Origin: a virus
IMG/VR virus record: IMGVR_UViG_3300046007_011961
Coordinates: 1-57,255 of that record
Reading direction: 5' to 3' (one strand)
DNA length: 57,255 nucleotides
The stretch's first letter is position 1. The number at the start of each line of letters is the position of its first letter. The notes beneath the pieces were generated by a model, which did no database searches, was not told the DNA's origin, and was given only the letters and a program-made list of their open reading frames with translations. A program made the translations under genes and the position numbers. Below are positions 39,235 to 48,256 of the stretch, one piece after another.

Positions 39235-40263
39235 TTATTCTTGTGACATAAACCGCTGAGCTTCTTCGCGGCTTAACATACCAGCCATCATAGGATTCTT
39301 AGGTAGTGAACTTAGGTCCACTGCGGCTGGAGGGTTAATAGCTGTGGTTGGGGCCGAGATATTAACCTTGGGGATGTCGATAGCCGCTACCGCAACAGGA
39401 GCAACTACAGCTTTAGCAATTTCTTGCTTGGGCTGAATTTCTTTTGCAGGCGGCGACAACCTTTCAGCTAAACTGGCTCCTTGCACAGCAGACTTAGTTA
39501 ACCCAGGAAACCCGTTCATGCAATCATCAAATACATCTGGTGAATACATTTCGCGAAGTTTTGCAAGGATTTCTTCTTTGCTCTTTGGAACAAAGATCTC
39601 ATCCAAGTTATACAGATAGTCGCTGTCTGCCAACTGCAACGGCAGTTGTACAGCTTGATTATTTTCTACCTGTACTGTCCAAGGATTTGCAGAGTTGTCC
39701 TTTAATTTCACAAACACTGGCACACAGCGTTCATGATCATTGACAGGTTGTCTGCGATTACCGTTCAAGTCTTTGCCTTCCAACCAAGTCATTAACGCGT
39801 CTGCACCATTACGGAGAGGCAGGTCAAGCACATGTGCACCAGCTCCTAGATTCTGAGCAAACGCCACATTGTACACTACACGCTCAGCAAGCCTGCCGCA
39901 GTTTGGGTATTTCTTGAACTTTTTACCATTGCTCTCACCATCAACAACCCTCGCATCGTCAGGATACAGGAGCTTGAAGTTGTTTGCAAAGTAGTCTGCT
40001 GGGTCTTGAGCCCGATTAGGTACATAGTATTTTTCTTTGTAGTTGGTGCCAAAATTATCTCGGATAAAGATCTTTTTGTACCATACACCCTGTCCTGCTT
40101 CGTCTGCTTTGTAAGCAGGCAGGAAATAGAGATATGCGCCCTCCTGGTTATTTGTTTTATTAAATATTGCCTTACGTACACCGTCTTTGATGTATGGTGC
40201 AGCTGATGCGGTTAGATTTAGTTCTGAGCCTTCGAATTTAAGAGATGGTTTAATGATTGCCAT
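39235..40263 (-). CDS. Single-stranded DNA-binding protein candidate (gp32-like)
   Basis: 342 residues. The central part has AYLYFLPAYKADE, KKIFIRDNFGTNY, then PADYFANNFKLLYPDDA and RVVYNVAFAQNLGAGAHVLD, which resembles the order of strands in the OB core of T4 gp32-type proteins. The tail is low-complexity Pro/Ala, ending in an acidic peptide (EEAQRFMSQE), as SSB tails do. The position next to recA supports the call, but no zinc site was seen. Confidence 0.65.
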   Translation of the reverse strand: MAIIKPSLKFEGSELNLTASAAPYIKDGVRKAIFNKTNNQEGAYLYFLPAYKADEAGQGVWYKKIFIRDNFGTNYKEKYYVPNRAQDPADYFANNFKLLYPDDARVVDGESNGKKFKKYPNCGRLAERVVYNVAFAQNLGAGAHVLDLPLRNGADALMTWLEGKDLNGNRRQPVNDHERCVPVFVKLKDNSANPWTVQVENNQAVQLPLQLADSDYLYNLDEIFVPKSKEEILAKLREMYSPDVFDDCMNGFPGLTKSAVQGASLAERLSPPAKEIQPKQEIAKAVVAPVAVAAIDIPKVNISAPTTAINPPAAVDLSSLPKNPMMAGMLSREEAQRFMSQE

Positions 40264-40326
40264 ATATATGTGTGTTATTTATCTATTTAGTTTTATTTTT
40301 ATTTATCTGTACTGCGATTGTTTAGT

Positions 40327-40920
40327 TTATACCATGAACACTGATTTAAAGGTCTGCTGGCCTCTAAGCTTGTTTAGAAAAGCTTGCACCATCATACCTG
40401 CCACTATTGTGGGGAGAGTATGGCTGATGTTCTGATCTTTCTCGTAGGCTAGCAAGCACCCACCTTCTTCCTGACTACTGTCAACATATGGTTGTAGCTG
40501 CTCTTTGGGCAAATCACTATTGAATAGAGCGCCTTGTCTGCTTGTGCAGCGCCCATCAACCCAAAACAGCTTATTTTTACCTGCGGCCCATCCATAATCA
40601 TAGAGTGCCTTACGGAATGGCATGCTGTCAACACAACTAAAGATCATGTCGTAATTTTTGAAGTCTTTTACGGTCATTCTCTTTTTGATACCATTGACTA
40701 CGTATTTTTCTTCCAGAACACTTACTTTATGCTGCCCTACATCATCAAGCTTAAAGTTCTGGTGTAGTAGATTTTTTAAATCAACCGTATCGTCATCGAA
40801 GATATCTACCTGCATGGCAGCATAGTCGAATTGCTTACGGTTGAACCCGTAATCGAAGAATATAGCCAAGAGGTTTGACCCAATACCTCCGGCTCCGGCA
40901 ATACCAATTTTTTTAAACAT
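40327..40920 (-). CDS. E1/ThiF-like adenylyltransferase
   Basis: 197 residues. The Rossmann ATP loop is GIAGAGGIGSNLL (residues 6-18); then IFDDDTVDLKNLLHQ, the E1 motif with His instead of the usual Arg, GQHKVSVLEEK with the conserved Lys, and FSCVDSMPFRKAL, the ThiF/E1 Asp-Arg pair. A single candidate Cys is in EEGGCLLAYEKDQ. Four bases separate it from the JAMM gene, as in PRTRC cassettes and bacterial ubiquitin-like systems. It would adenylate the C-terminus of a small beta-grasp protein. The partner is unknown. Confidence 0.82.
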   Translation of the reverse strand: MFKKIGIAGAGGIGSNLLAIFFDYGFNRKQFDYAAMQVDIFDDDTVDLKNLLHQNFKLDDVGQHKVSVLEEKYVVNGIKKRMTVKDFKNYDMIFSCVDSMPFRKALYDYGWAAGKNKLFWVDGRCTSRQGALFNSDLPKEQLQPYVDSSQEEGGCLLAYEKDQNISHTLPTIVAGMMVQAFLNKLRGQQTFKSVFMV

Positions 40921-40924
40921 GTTT

Positions 40925-41344
40925 TTATACTTCAGTTAACGCTGCTACTGTTTTTTTAGGGATGTAATATACTGCGGATTGTTCTCCTATCCATTCAGAA
41001 TGGGAGAACATGTTTGTTGTTGGGGCGAATATTATGTTGTACCTGAACCCTTGGAATAGTTTCTCAAGGTCCAGACTACTAGGGCAAGGTGACCATTGCG
41101 GATGTGTATGAAAGCTTGCATAGAACTTCCAGCCATCTCCGACTCTAGTCAACACATTTTCCCTCAATTCTGTTTGATCTGTCTCATAAAGTCCTGCAGC
41201 AGTAGCAGTACCTTCATGAATGTTTTTAACTTTTACAAAACAATATTCATTGTTTTTTGCCAATATGATGCCGCCTTGCTCCTCTATGGGATCTGTACAG
41301 CTTTCGGCTGCCTGCAGCATTATTTTAAATAATTTAGTATTCAT
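40925..41344 (-). CDS. JAB/MPN (JAMM) metalloprotease
   Basis: 139 residues. The JAMM zinc motif is complete: Glu in EEQGGIILA near residue 22 and H79-x-H81-x7-S89-x2-D92 (FHTHPQWSPCPSSLD). It is a single-domain protein, so it is not a tail NlpC/JAB fusion. JAMM enzymes remove ubiquitin-like modifiers or process their precursors. It overlaps the 718-residue gene by ATGA. A partner role with the E1-like enzyme is well supported by gene order. Confidence 0.88.
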   Translation of the reverse strand: MNTKLFKIMLQAAESCTDPIEEQGGIILAKNNEYCFVKVKNIHEGTATAAGLYETDQTELRENVLTRVGDGWKFYASFHTHPQWSPCPSSLDLEKLFQGFRYNIIFAPTTNMFSHSEWIGEQSAVYYIPKKTVAALTEV

Positions 41345-43497
41345 TTGTTTTCGACTACATCATCAAACACTTTAGTGACAAGCTCTTCTATTTTTTCTGA
41401 AGGGTCACGTTCAGGAACATAGTCGTTATGTACGTTTTCTGCATTGGGTTGAGCCGCACCCCTAAGCGTTCCTATATGTTGCTGCATAGTGCTGTCATTT
41501 TTCAATGCAAGCAATCTAGCAGCAATATCATCATAACCAGCTCCAGCATAATGCCTATCGTTTACAATACAGCGATATTGTTTTGTTGCGAAGTCATATA
41601 CCTTTGCAGTCTCAATAATTACAGCATATTCGCGAAGTGTGCCCTTCACGTGATACGCTTGCTTACCCAGGAACTCAATTATCTTTGCATCAGTTAGTTT
41701 TACTGCTGTGGCCAGGAATTCTTTTGACCTTTCAATTACTTGCCGTTTTTGCTCATTGACTACATCCAGAAGTTTTACAATGTCTCCTCGTGTAATCAAT
41801 ACCTCTGATACCAGCTCTTCAGTTCCATCTTCTTTTTTCTGTACCCGCTGGAATGTAGAACATTCTATCAGAATGTTTACCAACTGCTCAGCACACCATA
41901 TATAGTTTCTAACTCCGTGGGTTTTATAAAACCCTCCAGGAACTAGACCATAATAATTTTTCCCATTAGTCTTTTTGTTTAAGACTTCTACTTTCTTGAT
42001 GAGCTTGCCTAGATGCACTCTAACCAATCTGTCTTTATCTACCTGCAGTTTAAAATGCTTGTGCTGGGAGTCTATACACAGCTTCAGTGCAGGAGCAAGA
42101 GGACCAGGTTCGTAAGTAGCGTATTCGTCCCTGGTGATAGTTGAATGAATCTTCACTGGCAGACCGTTAGCAATGATATCATGATATTTGATACTCATTC
42201 TGCTGATGCTCTTCAAAAACAACTTATAGTCGTCTTCGTTATGATAGCAGCTTGCACGGCTAATCGCTTTAGCTAGCTCATCTTTATTGATACGCACACC
42301 ATTAATATACCTTTGGTATGTTTTTGATATGGACGTATTGATGCTGATGTTATTAATCTTAACAGCAGAAACGACCTTTCTTTCCGCTCCCTCAAGTTCT
42401 ACGTCTTGCTCTGGCGGCTGCTCTACAGGTTCACCCTCGTCAGCAACTGCAGGTGCATCTTGCGGTTGCTCAGGATCAGACTTATTAAGGGTCTTCTCCA
42501 TGTGAGCTGCATATATGTTTGTGATCGTGTATATGTCGAATTCACCATTAAAGTTTAATTCTTGATATAGAACATCCAGTAAATTGTCCGCTTCTATTGA
42601 AATTTGCTCATAGATTGCGCTGCTTTTTGTGAATGAGATGTTGTTGATTGTCGTCTTGTCTATAGAGCCTTCAACCAATTTCCCAACAACAAGAAGAGTA
42701 GTATTCTGCTTATAGTCGGTTTCAATCGCATTTGAGATATGCTCGCTGTACTTTGATTTACTCTTACCATCATTTAGCTTTTTGCTCATCTTGAGACGAG
42801 TCATCTCTGCGGTGTGTACGTTTATGAAACACCCGTGTTGCAACATATCGATCAGTTTTGGCTCTGCACAACACATAGCAAAGATATGTGCTACGTTTAC
42901 ATCGTATGCATTAGCCACCACATGCCTGTATGTTTTTTTAAATCCTACAGTGTGCTCTATAGTATGAAAATAAAATCCTTTGTCCAGATAGTCATACATC
43001 TTATCATCGTTTCTACAAATAACTGAAAATTGAGGACTATTCCAGTCTTTGTACTCAGTTAAAAACCTATATGTATGGTCTCCTTCTGTGAATTCGATAG
43101 GGTCTTGTTCAATTATTTTTGGACGTACAGATTCCGGTGTATTTGAAGGAGTGAATTTTAACGTTTTAAACTGCCTAGCATGATCTGTGGAAATTTCCTT
43201 CAAGATATACTTATTTTCAGCGGTATGGGTGTTAATTTTTTCGTTAAACACAAGCGTATTCATCCCATTATTGTTTAGCAAATTAATGCTCAGGACGATA
43301 GGTCTGTGTTTGTTAAACGCATACATCTTGCCTATGGTTTTAAACTGTAACGCCGAGTAGTTCGCGTAAAAAACCATGTCATAGCCGTTAGCATATTTAT
43401 AGTCTAATTTAATATCTGCGTCAGTGAAGCATTTCGCCAGTAGTTGATATTCTTTGGATATTTCTTTGAATTTAGATGATTTTATGAGCAGCGGCAT
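41341..43497 (-). CDS. Large unknown protein linked to E1/JAMM genes
   Basis: 718 residues with no motif that I can name. An acidic linker at about 345-370 (DPEQPQDAPAVADEGEPVEQ) splits an N-terminal half with clustered Cys and His (FAMCCAEPKLIDMLQHGCF) from a C-terminal half with YINGVRINKDELAKAIS, YYGLVPGGFYKTHG and YAGAGYDDIAARLLA. It is coupled to the JAMM gene and follows a terminator that closes the upstream gene. It might be the E2-like, substrate or scaffold component of the putative modifier system; all that is inference. Confidence 0.6.
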   Translation of the reverse strand: MPLLIKSSKFKEISKEYQLLAKCFTDADIKLDYKYANGYDMVFYANYSALQFKTIGKMYAFNKHRPIVLSINLLNNNGMNTLVFNEKINTHTAENKYILKEISTDHARQFKTLKFTPSNTPESVRPKIIEQDPIEFTEGDHTYRFLTEYKDWNSPQFSVICRNDDKMYDYLDKGFYFHTIEHTVGFKKTYRHVVANAYDVNVAHIFAMCCAEPKLIDMLQHGCFINVHTAEMTRLKMSKKLNDGKSKSKYSEHISNAIETDYKQNTTLLVVGKLVEGSIDKTTINNISFTKSSAIYEQISIEADNLLDVLYQELNFNGEFDIYTITNIYAAHMEKTLNKSDPEQPQDAPAVADEGEPVEQPPEQDVELEGAERKVVSAVKINNISINTSISKTYQRYINGVRINKDELAKAISRASCYHNEDDYKLFLKSISRMSIKYHDIIANGLPVKIHSTITRDEYATYEPGPLAPALKLCIDSQHKHFKLQVDKDRLVRVHLGKLIKKVEVLNKKTNGKNYYGLVPGGFYKTHGVRNYIWCAEQLVNILIECSTFQRVQKKEDGTEELVSEVLITRGDIVKLLDVVNEQKRQVIERSKEFLATAVKLTDAKIIEFLGKQAYHVKGTLREYAVIIETAKVYDFATKQYRCIVNDRHYAGAGYDDIAARLLALKNDSTMQQHIGTLRGAAQPNAENVHNDYVPERDPSEKIEELVTKVFDDVVENK

Positions 43498-43518
43498 AGC
43501 TTAATAGATTTTAGTAGG

Positions 43519-43555
43519 TAAAATAAACCCTCTGGCGCGCAAGGCACCAGAGGGT
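43519..43555 (-). terminator. Rho-independent terminator
   Basis: On the minus strand ACCCTCTGG / CCAGAGGGT (43547-43555 and 43527-43535) forms a 9-bp stem with an 11-base loop, followed by TTATTTTA. It closes the transcript of the gene at 43586-43954. The next gene begins 22 bases on, so some readthrough or a hidden promoter must serve it. Confidence 0.85.
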
Positions 43556-43585
43556 GTAATAATTCAGGATGTCAGTAATAAAGTA

Positions 43586-43954
43586 CTATTCAATATCGAA
43601 CAGTACTGCTTGTCCGCCAACAAGCATACCTGTCAAAAGAATGGCAGGATCGAATTGGGCTTGAAGCTTGGTTTGAAGCTTCTGTACGTTTTCTTGTGCT
43701 CGGAAATTACCTCCAGCGAATTCAAATTTTTCGCCGTTGATAAATACCCACCGAGCTTTTGCCTCCGCATTTTCAATGATTTTTTCGGTAGCTTCCTCGA
43801 GACTGAGGTCCATGACAGTGCTGTGGCCAGTACGGTCAGCGATTTCAATCTTATACTTTGGAGTAGCAGCCAGCTCTGCTGTAAAGCTCTGGATGTTTTT
43901 GAGTGCTTCTGCGAGGTCTGCGGTTCCGACGGAGGAGTTATTTGATTCTGACAT
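43586..43954 (-). CDS. Small protein, possible ubiquitin-like modifier
   Basis: 122 residues. The part at about 30-80 has a beta-grasp-like order: strand YKIEI, strand STVMDLSL, helix EEATEKIIENAEAK, strand ARWVFINGEKFEF. Toward the end LLTGMLVGGQAVLFDIE contains Gly-Gly before a short tail, as a precursor to be cut by a JAMM enzyme would. It has its own promoter and terminator, as expected for an abundant small protein. The fold reading is my inference; no database match was made, and another role is quite possible. Confidence 0.5.
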   Translation of the reverse strand: MSESNNSSVGTADLAEALKNIQSFTAELAATPKYKIEIADRTGHSTVMDLSLEEATEKIIENAEAKARWVFINGEKFEFAGGNFRAQENVQKLQTKLQAQFDPAILLTGMLVGGQAVLFDIE

Positions 43955-43994
43955 ATAATTATTATTTTTTAACTGATTACTTTGGTTTGTGACT

Positions 43995-44023
43995 ATTATA
44001 ACTCGGAATGAGCTATAGGTCGA
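43995..44023 (-). promoter_or_regulatory. Sigma70-like promoter
   Basis: On the minus strand TCGACC (44018-44023), 17 bases, then TATAAT (43995-44000), a perfect -10 box and 4 of 6 at -35. It lies 41 bases before the ATG of the small gene at 43586-43954. It is the best host-type promoter visible in this window. Confidence 0.6.
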
Positions 44024-44050
44024 TTAATTTTGTTCTGGGGAGAACGTTAC

Positions 44051-44338
44051 TTACTTACAGGATGAGGTACGGCAATTACGTTTTGGGCGAATGCCATACA
44101 TGCGGCACATAGCGTTAAAGTCTGTGCTAGGCACCAAGCGGCGATGTTGGCTGTTTTTGCCGTGTGTGATACGGCGGATTACTGGAGCTTCTTCAAGCAG
44201 GTTAAGAAAACCTGATCCGTAGGTTTTCACAAGATCACTCACAAAGAAGTACTTGCGGCGCTCAAGATGTACGCAGCGGCTACCGTTGTTGTCGTGATAT
44301 ACTGTTGTTTTATTTGTTTTGGTTTTATTCTTAGTCAT
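44051..44338 (-). CDS. Small basic protein (95 aa)
   Basis: A basic protein with Lys/Thr N-terminus (KNKTKTNKTTVYHDNN) and a helical middle (YFFVSDLVKTYGSGFLNLL), ending RPKRNCRTSSCK. It may bind DNA. It lies just downstream of the GP88-family gene. Not recognised. Confidence 0.5.
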   Translation of the reverse strand: MTKNKTKTNKTTVYHDNNGSRCVHLERRKYFFVSDLVKTYGSGFLNLLEEAPVIRRITHGKNSQHRRLVPSTDFNAMCRMYGIRPKRNCRTSSCK

Positions 44339-44367
44339 ATTTGTACTAGTTCACTGAGTTGTATACA

Positions 44368-45090
44368 TTACCTATGGATAGGGAATTGTATGTGTCTGAT
44401 CTCGCCGGATTTTAATGTCCGGTCAATGCAAGCTCGGCATCTTGAGCATGCGCCCTGTTTATTTAAGGTTTTAGTCTTCCCTGTTACTTCAGGACAAACC
44501 AGTAATGGTCTATCCTTAGGAAACTCAGGAGGAACTTCATTACCCATCCAAGCAACAGATATGTTTGAATGGTTTTTAAAGACTTTGTATGTTTTAAGTA
44601 CATCGTCCTTATTGTCAACGTCGCAGCTTAATAGAAGCGTGAGATTTTTTAATCCAGCTAATATGGGTACTGCGAAGAGGCTTCGGGTATACACCCAAAA
44701 GTGTATATACTGATGAGCATCTATAACCGTTCGCCAAGCATTAGCGTAGTTCTCGTTGAAGAATTCTCCGCCAGTGTGTATGCGGAAAAATGGCTGCATT
44801 CTACCAGTATCGTAATACCATTTTTTGATACTATTACTGATAACCTCCACCTGCTCTTCTATAGGTTTTTCCCACACAAGGTCTTTGTTATAGTCCTCGT
44901 TAGCTCTATAGTGTTTATATATCCTACGAAGCGTAGCATCGTAGCATACTTTTAAACAGGCTTCTGTAGCATGTACACAAGTACCGCCATCTTCCACACG
45001 GCCTTGAGATATACTGAACGTGTTATTATGTGCGTCGAAAAATCTGACTTTACTATTGTTAGTCAGTTTAAAGCTTAAACATTTATCCAT
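44368..45090 (-). CDS. GP88-family protein
   Basis: 240 residues from ATG at 45088-45090 (MDKCLSFKLTNNSK), which avoids overlap with the polymerase gene. Family features: an N-terminal Cys cluster (CVHATEACLKVCYDA), FFRIHTGGEFFNENYANAWR, HFWVYTRSL and a C-terminal CSRCRACID. It is a phage family of unknown role (Gene product 88); the Cys groups could hold a metal cluster. Confidence 0.75.
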   Translation of the reverse strand: MDKCLSFKLTNNSKVRFFDAHNNTFSISQGRVEDGGTCVHATEACLKVCYDATLRRIYKHYRANEDYNKDLVWEKPIEEQVEVISNSIKKWYYDTGRMQPFFRIHTGGEFFNENYANAWRTVIDAHQYIHFWVYTRSLFAVPILAGLKNLTLLLSCDVDNKDDVLKTYKVFKNHSNISVAWMGNEVPPEFPKDRPLLVCPEVTGKTKTLNKQGACSRCRACIDRTLKSGEIRHIQFPIHR

Positions 45091-45091
45091 A

Positions 45092-47785
45092 TCAAGCTTT
45101 CCACTCCCAGGTGTTTTCATCGAAATTCCAGGCAGTTTCTTTTTCGAACACTTTTTGTTTACCCTTCCAGCGATCCATGATTGCTAGTTCGCAACCTACA
45201 TTATCACCGGTAGCCAGCTTGGTCTTATGACAGAAAATATATTTCAATACTTCCTGTATATAATCATCCTTACACAGATCTTTGTGTACAGCCCAATAAC
45301 CTGCATCGTGCACAGTATTTATTGGATATATGTACTTCATCCAAAGACCTTCCTTTTTGAGTAGGTTCTTTAGATTGACCGATGCTTCCCACATAAACCA
45401 TGCAAGCTCACTAGCAACAGGGAAGGCAAGACTCTCATTCATCCACCCGGCAAGAATACCGAAGTTGTCAGTGGTTTCATAATTCAGCACGAGCCCTCTG
45501 GCGTTTGTGATTCGCTGATGGTTCTTTACTTCATCAGTACACCTGTCTCGATAAGCCATATATCGCTCATATCTTTTCCAGGTATCCAGAGCATACTCTA
45601 GTGTTTCTTTACCCACATGCAGACCATTCTCAGCATAAATATCTGCTTGGATAGGTAGCGCAGCAAATTTTAAACCTGCTGTGTAACTTACTCGAAAAGT
45701 AATACTTTTTGCGATAACATATTTACTAACATCTTTCTTTGTTAGTGTATGGTCGTTAAAGTATTCTCTCATCTTGGTCTGATGGAAGTTACCTGCCCTG
45801 ATATCGTGTATGAAGTCTTGATCCTGGCTCAGAAAAGCCATGATTGCCAAGTCTGCTCCAGCAACGTCAAGCTCACACCAGTGATAGTCTGGATTTCCTG
45901 TATAGAATATATTACGGATATTCTTTGGCAGGAGATGAGCAACTTTCTTTTGTTCTTCGCTATTATAATTATTATAGCCAGGTACAAAGATCTCAGGTAT
46001 GTATGCCAACACCTTAGATGCAGGGTTTTGTACGTTAGGACTGCTACTGGCCCTGAAGTTCTTAAGACATTCAAAGAAGCTGGCATGAACTTTACCATCA
46101 TTACAGATAGCTGCCCAGTAGCTCTGTTTTAATGGCTCATCTATATCTTCATCAAACTCCGCCTCTGTATCTGCTACCACACCTTTTTTACTAAGGAATT
46201 TTGTAGCAAATACTCCAAGACGGCTGACACTTAGCAACAGTTCAATAGCTTTACATACTGCCTGTACAGGCTCATAATCAGGCTCTTTAGCTAGTATTTC
46301 CTCCAGCTGGAACTTTATAGTAGCTAGACTTTTACTATTCGTGCTAGGTGCGTACAGCTGTTGAGTCTGCGGTTTTTGATTGTCGTACCAGGCTTTACTT
46401 TTAGGGCTTTTTCCAGACTTGGTATAGTAGGCAGGCTCAACTTTGAGTACTTCAAACAAAAGATGCTTCTTCTGTAGTGAGCTATTAGGATTGAAGTCGT
46501 CTACGTTAAACCGATTTTTCAAGAAGTCTGCCAGTTCTTTTCTCAACTCCTCGTATTTGGCGCTATACTTTTCAGTAATATCGTTCAACACATCCTTATC
46601 AACATCGATACCAGTAAGCTCCATATCTGTGAAATAATGGGTTAATGGTAGGTATATGTCGTAATAGGCAGACTTGAGATGCTCAGGGAACTGCTGCATC
46701 ATTCTTAAGCAGGCTTCACGATGACTCACAGCATCACCTGCACAATAGTAATAGTAGGTTTCAGGCTCTAAGAATTTCATCCTAGCTAGCTCGCTTTTGG
46801 CAAGCTTATGCTCTTTCATCTTTCTATTGAGCGCGGTGTAGTACGGAGGATAGTCCGTAAACATCTTGATGCCTGTCTCTAATCCTTTACTTAAGCGGCT
46901 GTCAAAGAATGCAACCGCCTTCATGCCGTCAAATGCCAGCGTCTCATCAGGCAGATTAAACCCTCTATGACGAAGTCTTAGATCGTCAGCACGAATATTC
47001 CAACCAAGCCTTTTTGCGTTAGGATGCTCCAGAAGAAGCTTCATGGTATCTAGAAGCTCTCTGTTTTCAGTAATACCATCTTTACTGATGTTCAGTATTA
47101 TCGCCAAATCTTTTTGGCAGCAATACTGAAACTCATACATAACCTCATCATCAGTAAATTTATTTCCGAACCACTCAGCGTCATACCCTACCGTCAGCAT
47201 ACCTTTATCTATATACTGTTGAAGTATTCTGGTATTCTCGGCAGGGTCGTCTATGAGTATATAGTTGAACTCTTCGTATTTGAGGTTATTACTCAATACA
47301 CGTTTTGCCAGTAGAAATATTTCACGGAATTCTGGTCGCTTGGTAGGGTCCATTGCAACCAACATACCTGGAGCATAGTTGGCTAGAACTTTGCCGTAGG
47401 GTGTGTCCGTGATTTCGCCTATATAATCTCCCATCTTTATGTTTGAGCGCATAATACGCTTAAACACCTCTGCACCTAACGGAATAATGAGCTTGGGTTT
47501 GATTGCTTCGATTTCTTTATCGAGAGATTCGCGCCATTCTTCAATATCTTCAGCAGAAGGTTTTGACTTACTTCCGATACCATGTTTCACCATACCGGTG
47601 AAATGTACATTGGTTAGTGGTATGCCTGCCGCACTCAAGGCATTGTGTACCTCTTCAGCAGCAAACCCTTTTTTACCGAAAGCCCTAGCTTCCAAGTCGT
47701 CCTTGTTAGGATGACTGTAGACGATAAGTAATTCTGGTGTGTTCCCCTCTGGAACAGACGTATCTATTTTTACTTTAATTGCCAT
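45092..47785 (-). CDS. polA: Family A DNA polymerase with UDG-like and exonuclease domains
   Basis: 897 residues from ATG at 47783-47785. Residues about 19-164 are a uracil-DNA glycosylase-like fold (ELLIVYSHPNKDD, GMVKHGIGSKS) with a degenerate active site. A DnaQ-type 3'-5' exonuclease follows at about 180-370 (D202/E204 in GYDAEW, N263/D267 in GWNIRADDL, YCAGDA). The polymerase has motif A CELDVAGADLAIMAF, motif B YVIAKSITFRVSY with the fingers Lys and Phe kept, and motif C NTVHDAG instead of HDE. The UDG-exo-pol order is known for SPO1-like phages. Probably the replicative polymerase. Confidence 0.92.
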   Translation of the reverse strand: MAIKVKIDTSVPEGNTPELLIVYSHPNKDDLEARAFGKKGFAAEEVHNALSAAGIPLTNVHFTGMVKHGIGSKSKPSAEDIEEWRESLDKEIEAIKPKLIIPLGAEVFKRIMRSNIKMGDYIGEITDTPYGKVLANYAPGMLVAMDPTKRPEFREIFLLAKRVLSNNLKYEEFNYILIDDPAENTRILQQYIDKGMLTVGYDAEWFGNKFTDDEVMYEFQYCCQKDLAIILNISKDGITENRELLDTMKLLLEHPNAKRLGWNIRADDLRLRHRGFNLPDETLAFDGMKAVAFFDSRLSKGLETGIKMFTDYPPYYTALNRKMKEHKLAKSELARMKFLEPETYYYYCAGDAVSHREACLRMMQQFPEHLKSAYYDIYLPLTHYFTDMELTGIDVDKDVLNDITEKYSAKYEELRKELADFLKNRFNVDDFNPNSSLQKKHLLFEVLKVEPAYYTKSGKSPKSKAWYDNQKPQTQQLYAPSTNSKSLATIKFQLEEILAKEPDYEPVQAVCKAIELLLSVSRLGVFATKFLSKKGVVADTEAEFDEDIDEPLKQSYWAAICNDGKVHASFFECLKNFRASSSPNVQNPASKVLAYIPEIFVPGYNNYNSEEQKKVAHLLPKNIRNIFYTGNPDYHWCELDVAGADLAIMAFLSQDQDFIHDIRAGNFHQTKMREYFNDHTLTKKDVSKYVIAKSITFRVSYTAGLKFAALPIQADIYAENGLHVGKETLEYALDTWKRYERYMAYRDRCTDEVKNHQRITNARGLVLNYETTDNFGILAGWMNESLAFPVASELAWFMWEASVNLKNLLKKEGLWMKYIYPINTVHDAGYWAVHKDLCKDDYIQEVLKYIFCHKTKLATGDNVGCELAIMDRWKGKQKVFEKETAWNFDENTWEWKA

Positions 47786-47786
47786 A

Positions 47787-48254
47787 TTAGAGTTCCATAC
47801 CATCTAAGGATATACAGTTAGACACTGTATCTATGATATTGTTTCCGAATGTTAGTATGCCATCTTTTGTGAAACATAGTGTTTCCTCAGCAAATTCAAC
47901 CAGTATACCGCAATCATCTATTGCAGCATCAGGCATATAATCGTAAGGAACTAGCCCGAGCAAACCCGAGTCTGTGCAGTATGCTTGCCCTCGTTGGTCT
48001 TTGTAGGTACCAGGACCACAAGCTGTAGAGAATGATAACACTGCCAAGTCTTCCCGAATTTTTTCATAGTGTCCGTTTAGGGTATACTTGGTTGTGTCCT
48101 CTAAATGGTTGCCTCCTGCGATAGCTGTATCTGCAACATTACAAATAGTTAAATACTGTAACCAATCTCCGAAATTTTTACCTAGCAAATATTCAGGATC
48201 AGTAAGCCAATATTTTCCTATTGGTACTATAAATGAACGGTATACGTTTTGCAT
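47787..48254 (-). CDS. Hypothetical protein (155 aa)
   Basis: A soluble protein with Trp/Tyr-rich start (GKYWLTDPEYLLGKNFGDW), a Cys in TACGPGTYKDQRGQAYC and acidic middle. It lies between the helicase and polymerase genes with two- and one-base gaps, so it likely serves replication. No family recognised. Confidence 0.55.
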   Translation of the reverse strand: MQNVYRSFIVPIGKYWLTDPEYLLGKNFGDWLQYLTICNVADTAIAGGNHLEDTTKYTLNGHYEKIREDLAVLSFSTACGPGTYKDQRGQAYCTDSGLLGLVPYDYMPDAAIDDCGILVEFAEETLCFTKDGILTFGNNIIDTVSNCISLDGMEL

Positions 48255-48256
48255 AA

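Noticed and set aside
40925-41344. JAMM protein as a tail-assembly peptidase (lambda gpK type)
   Set aside because: It is a single domain with no NlpC/P60 part and lies with E1, SSB and RecA genes, not with tail genes.
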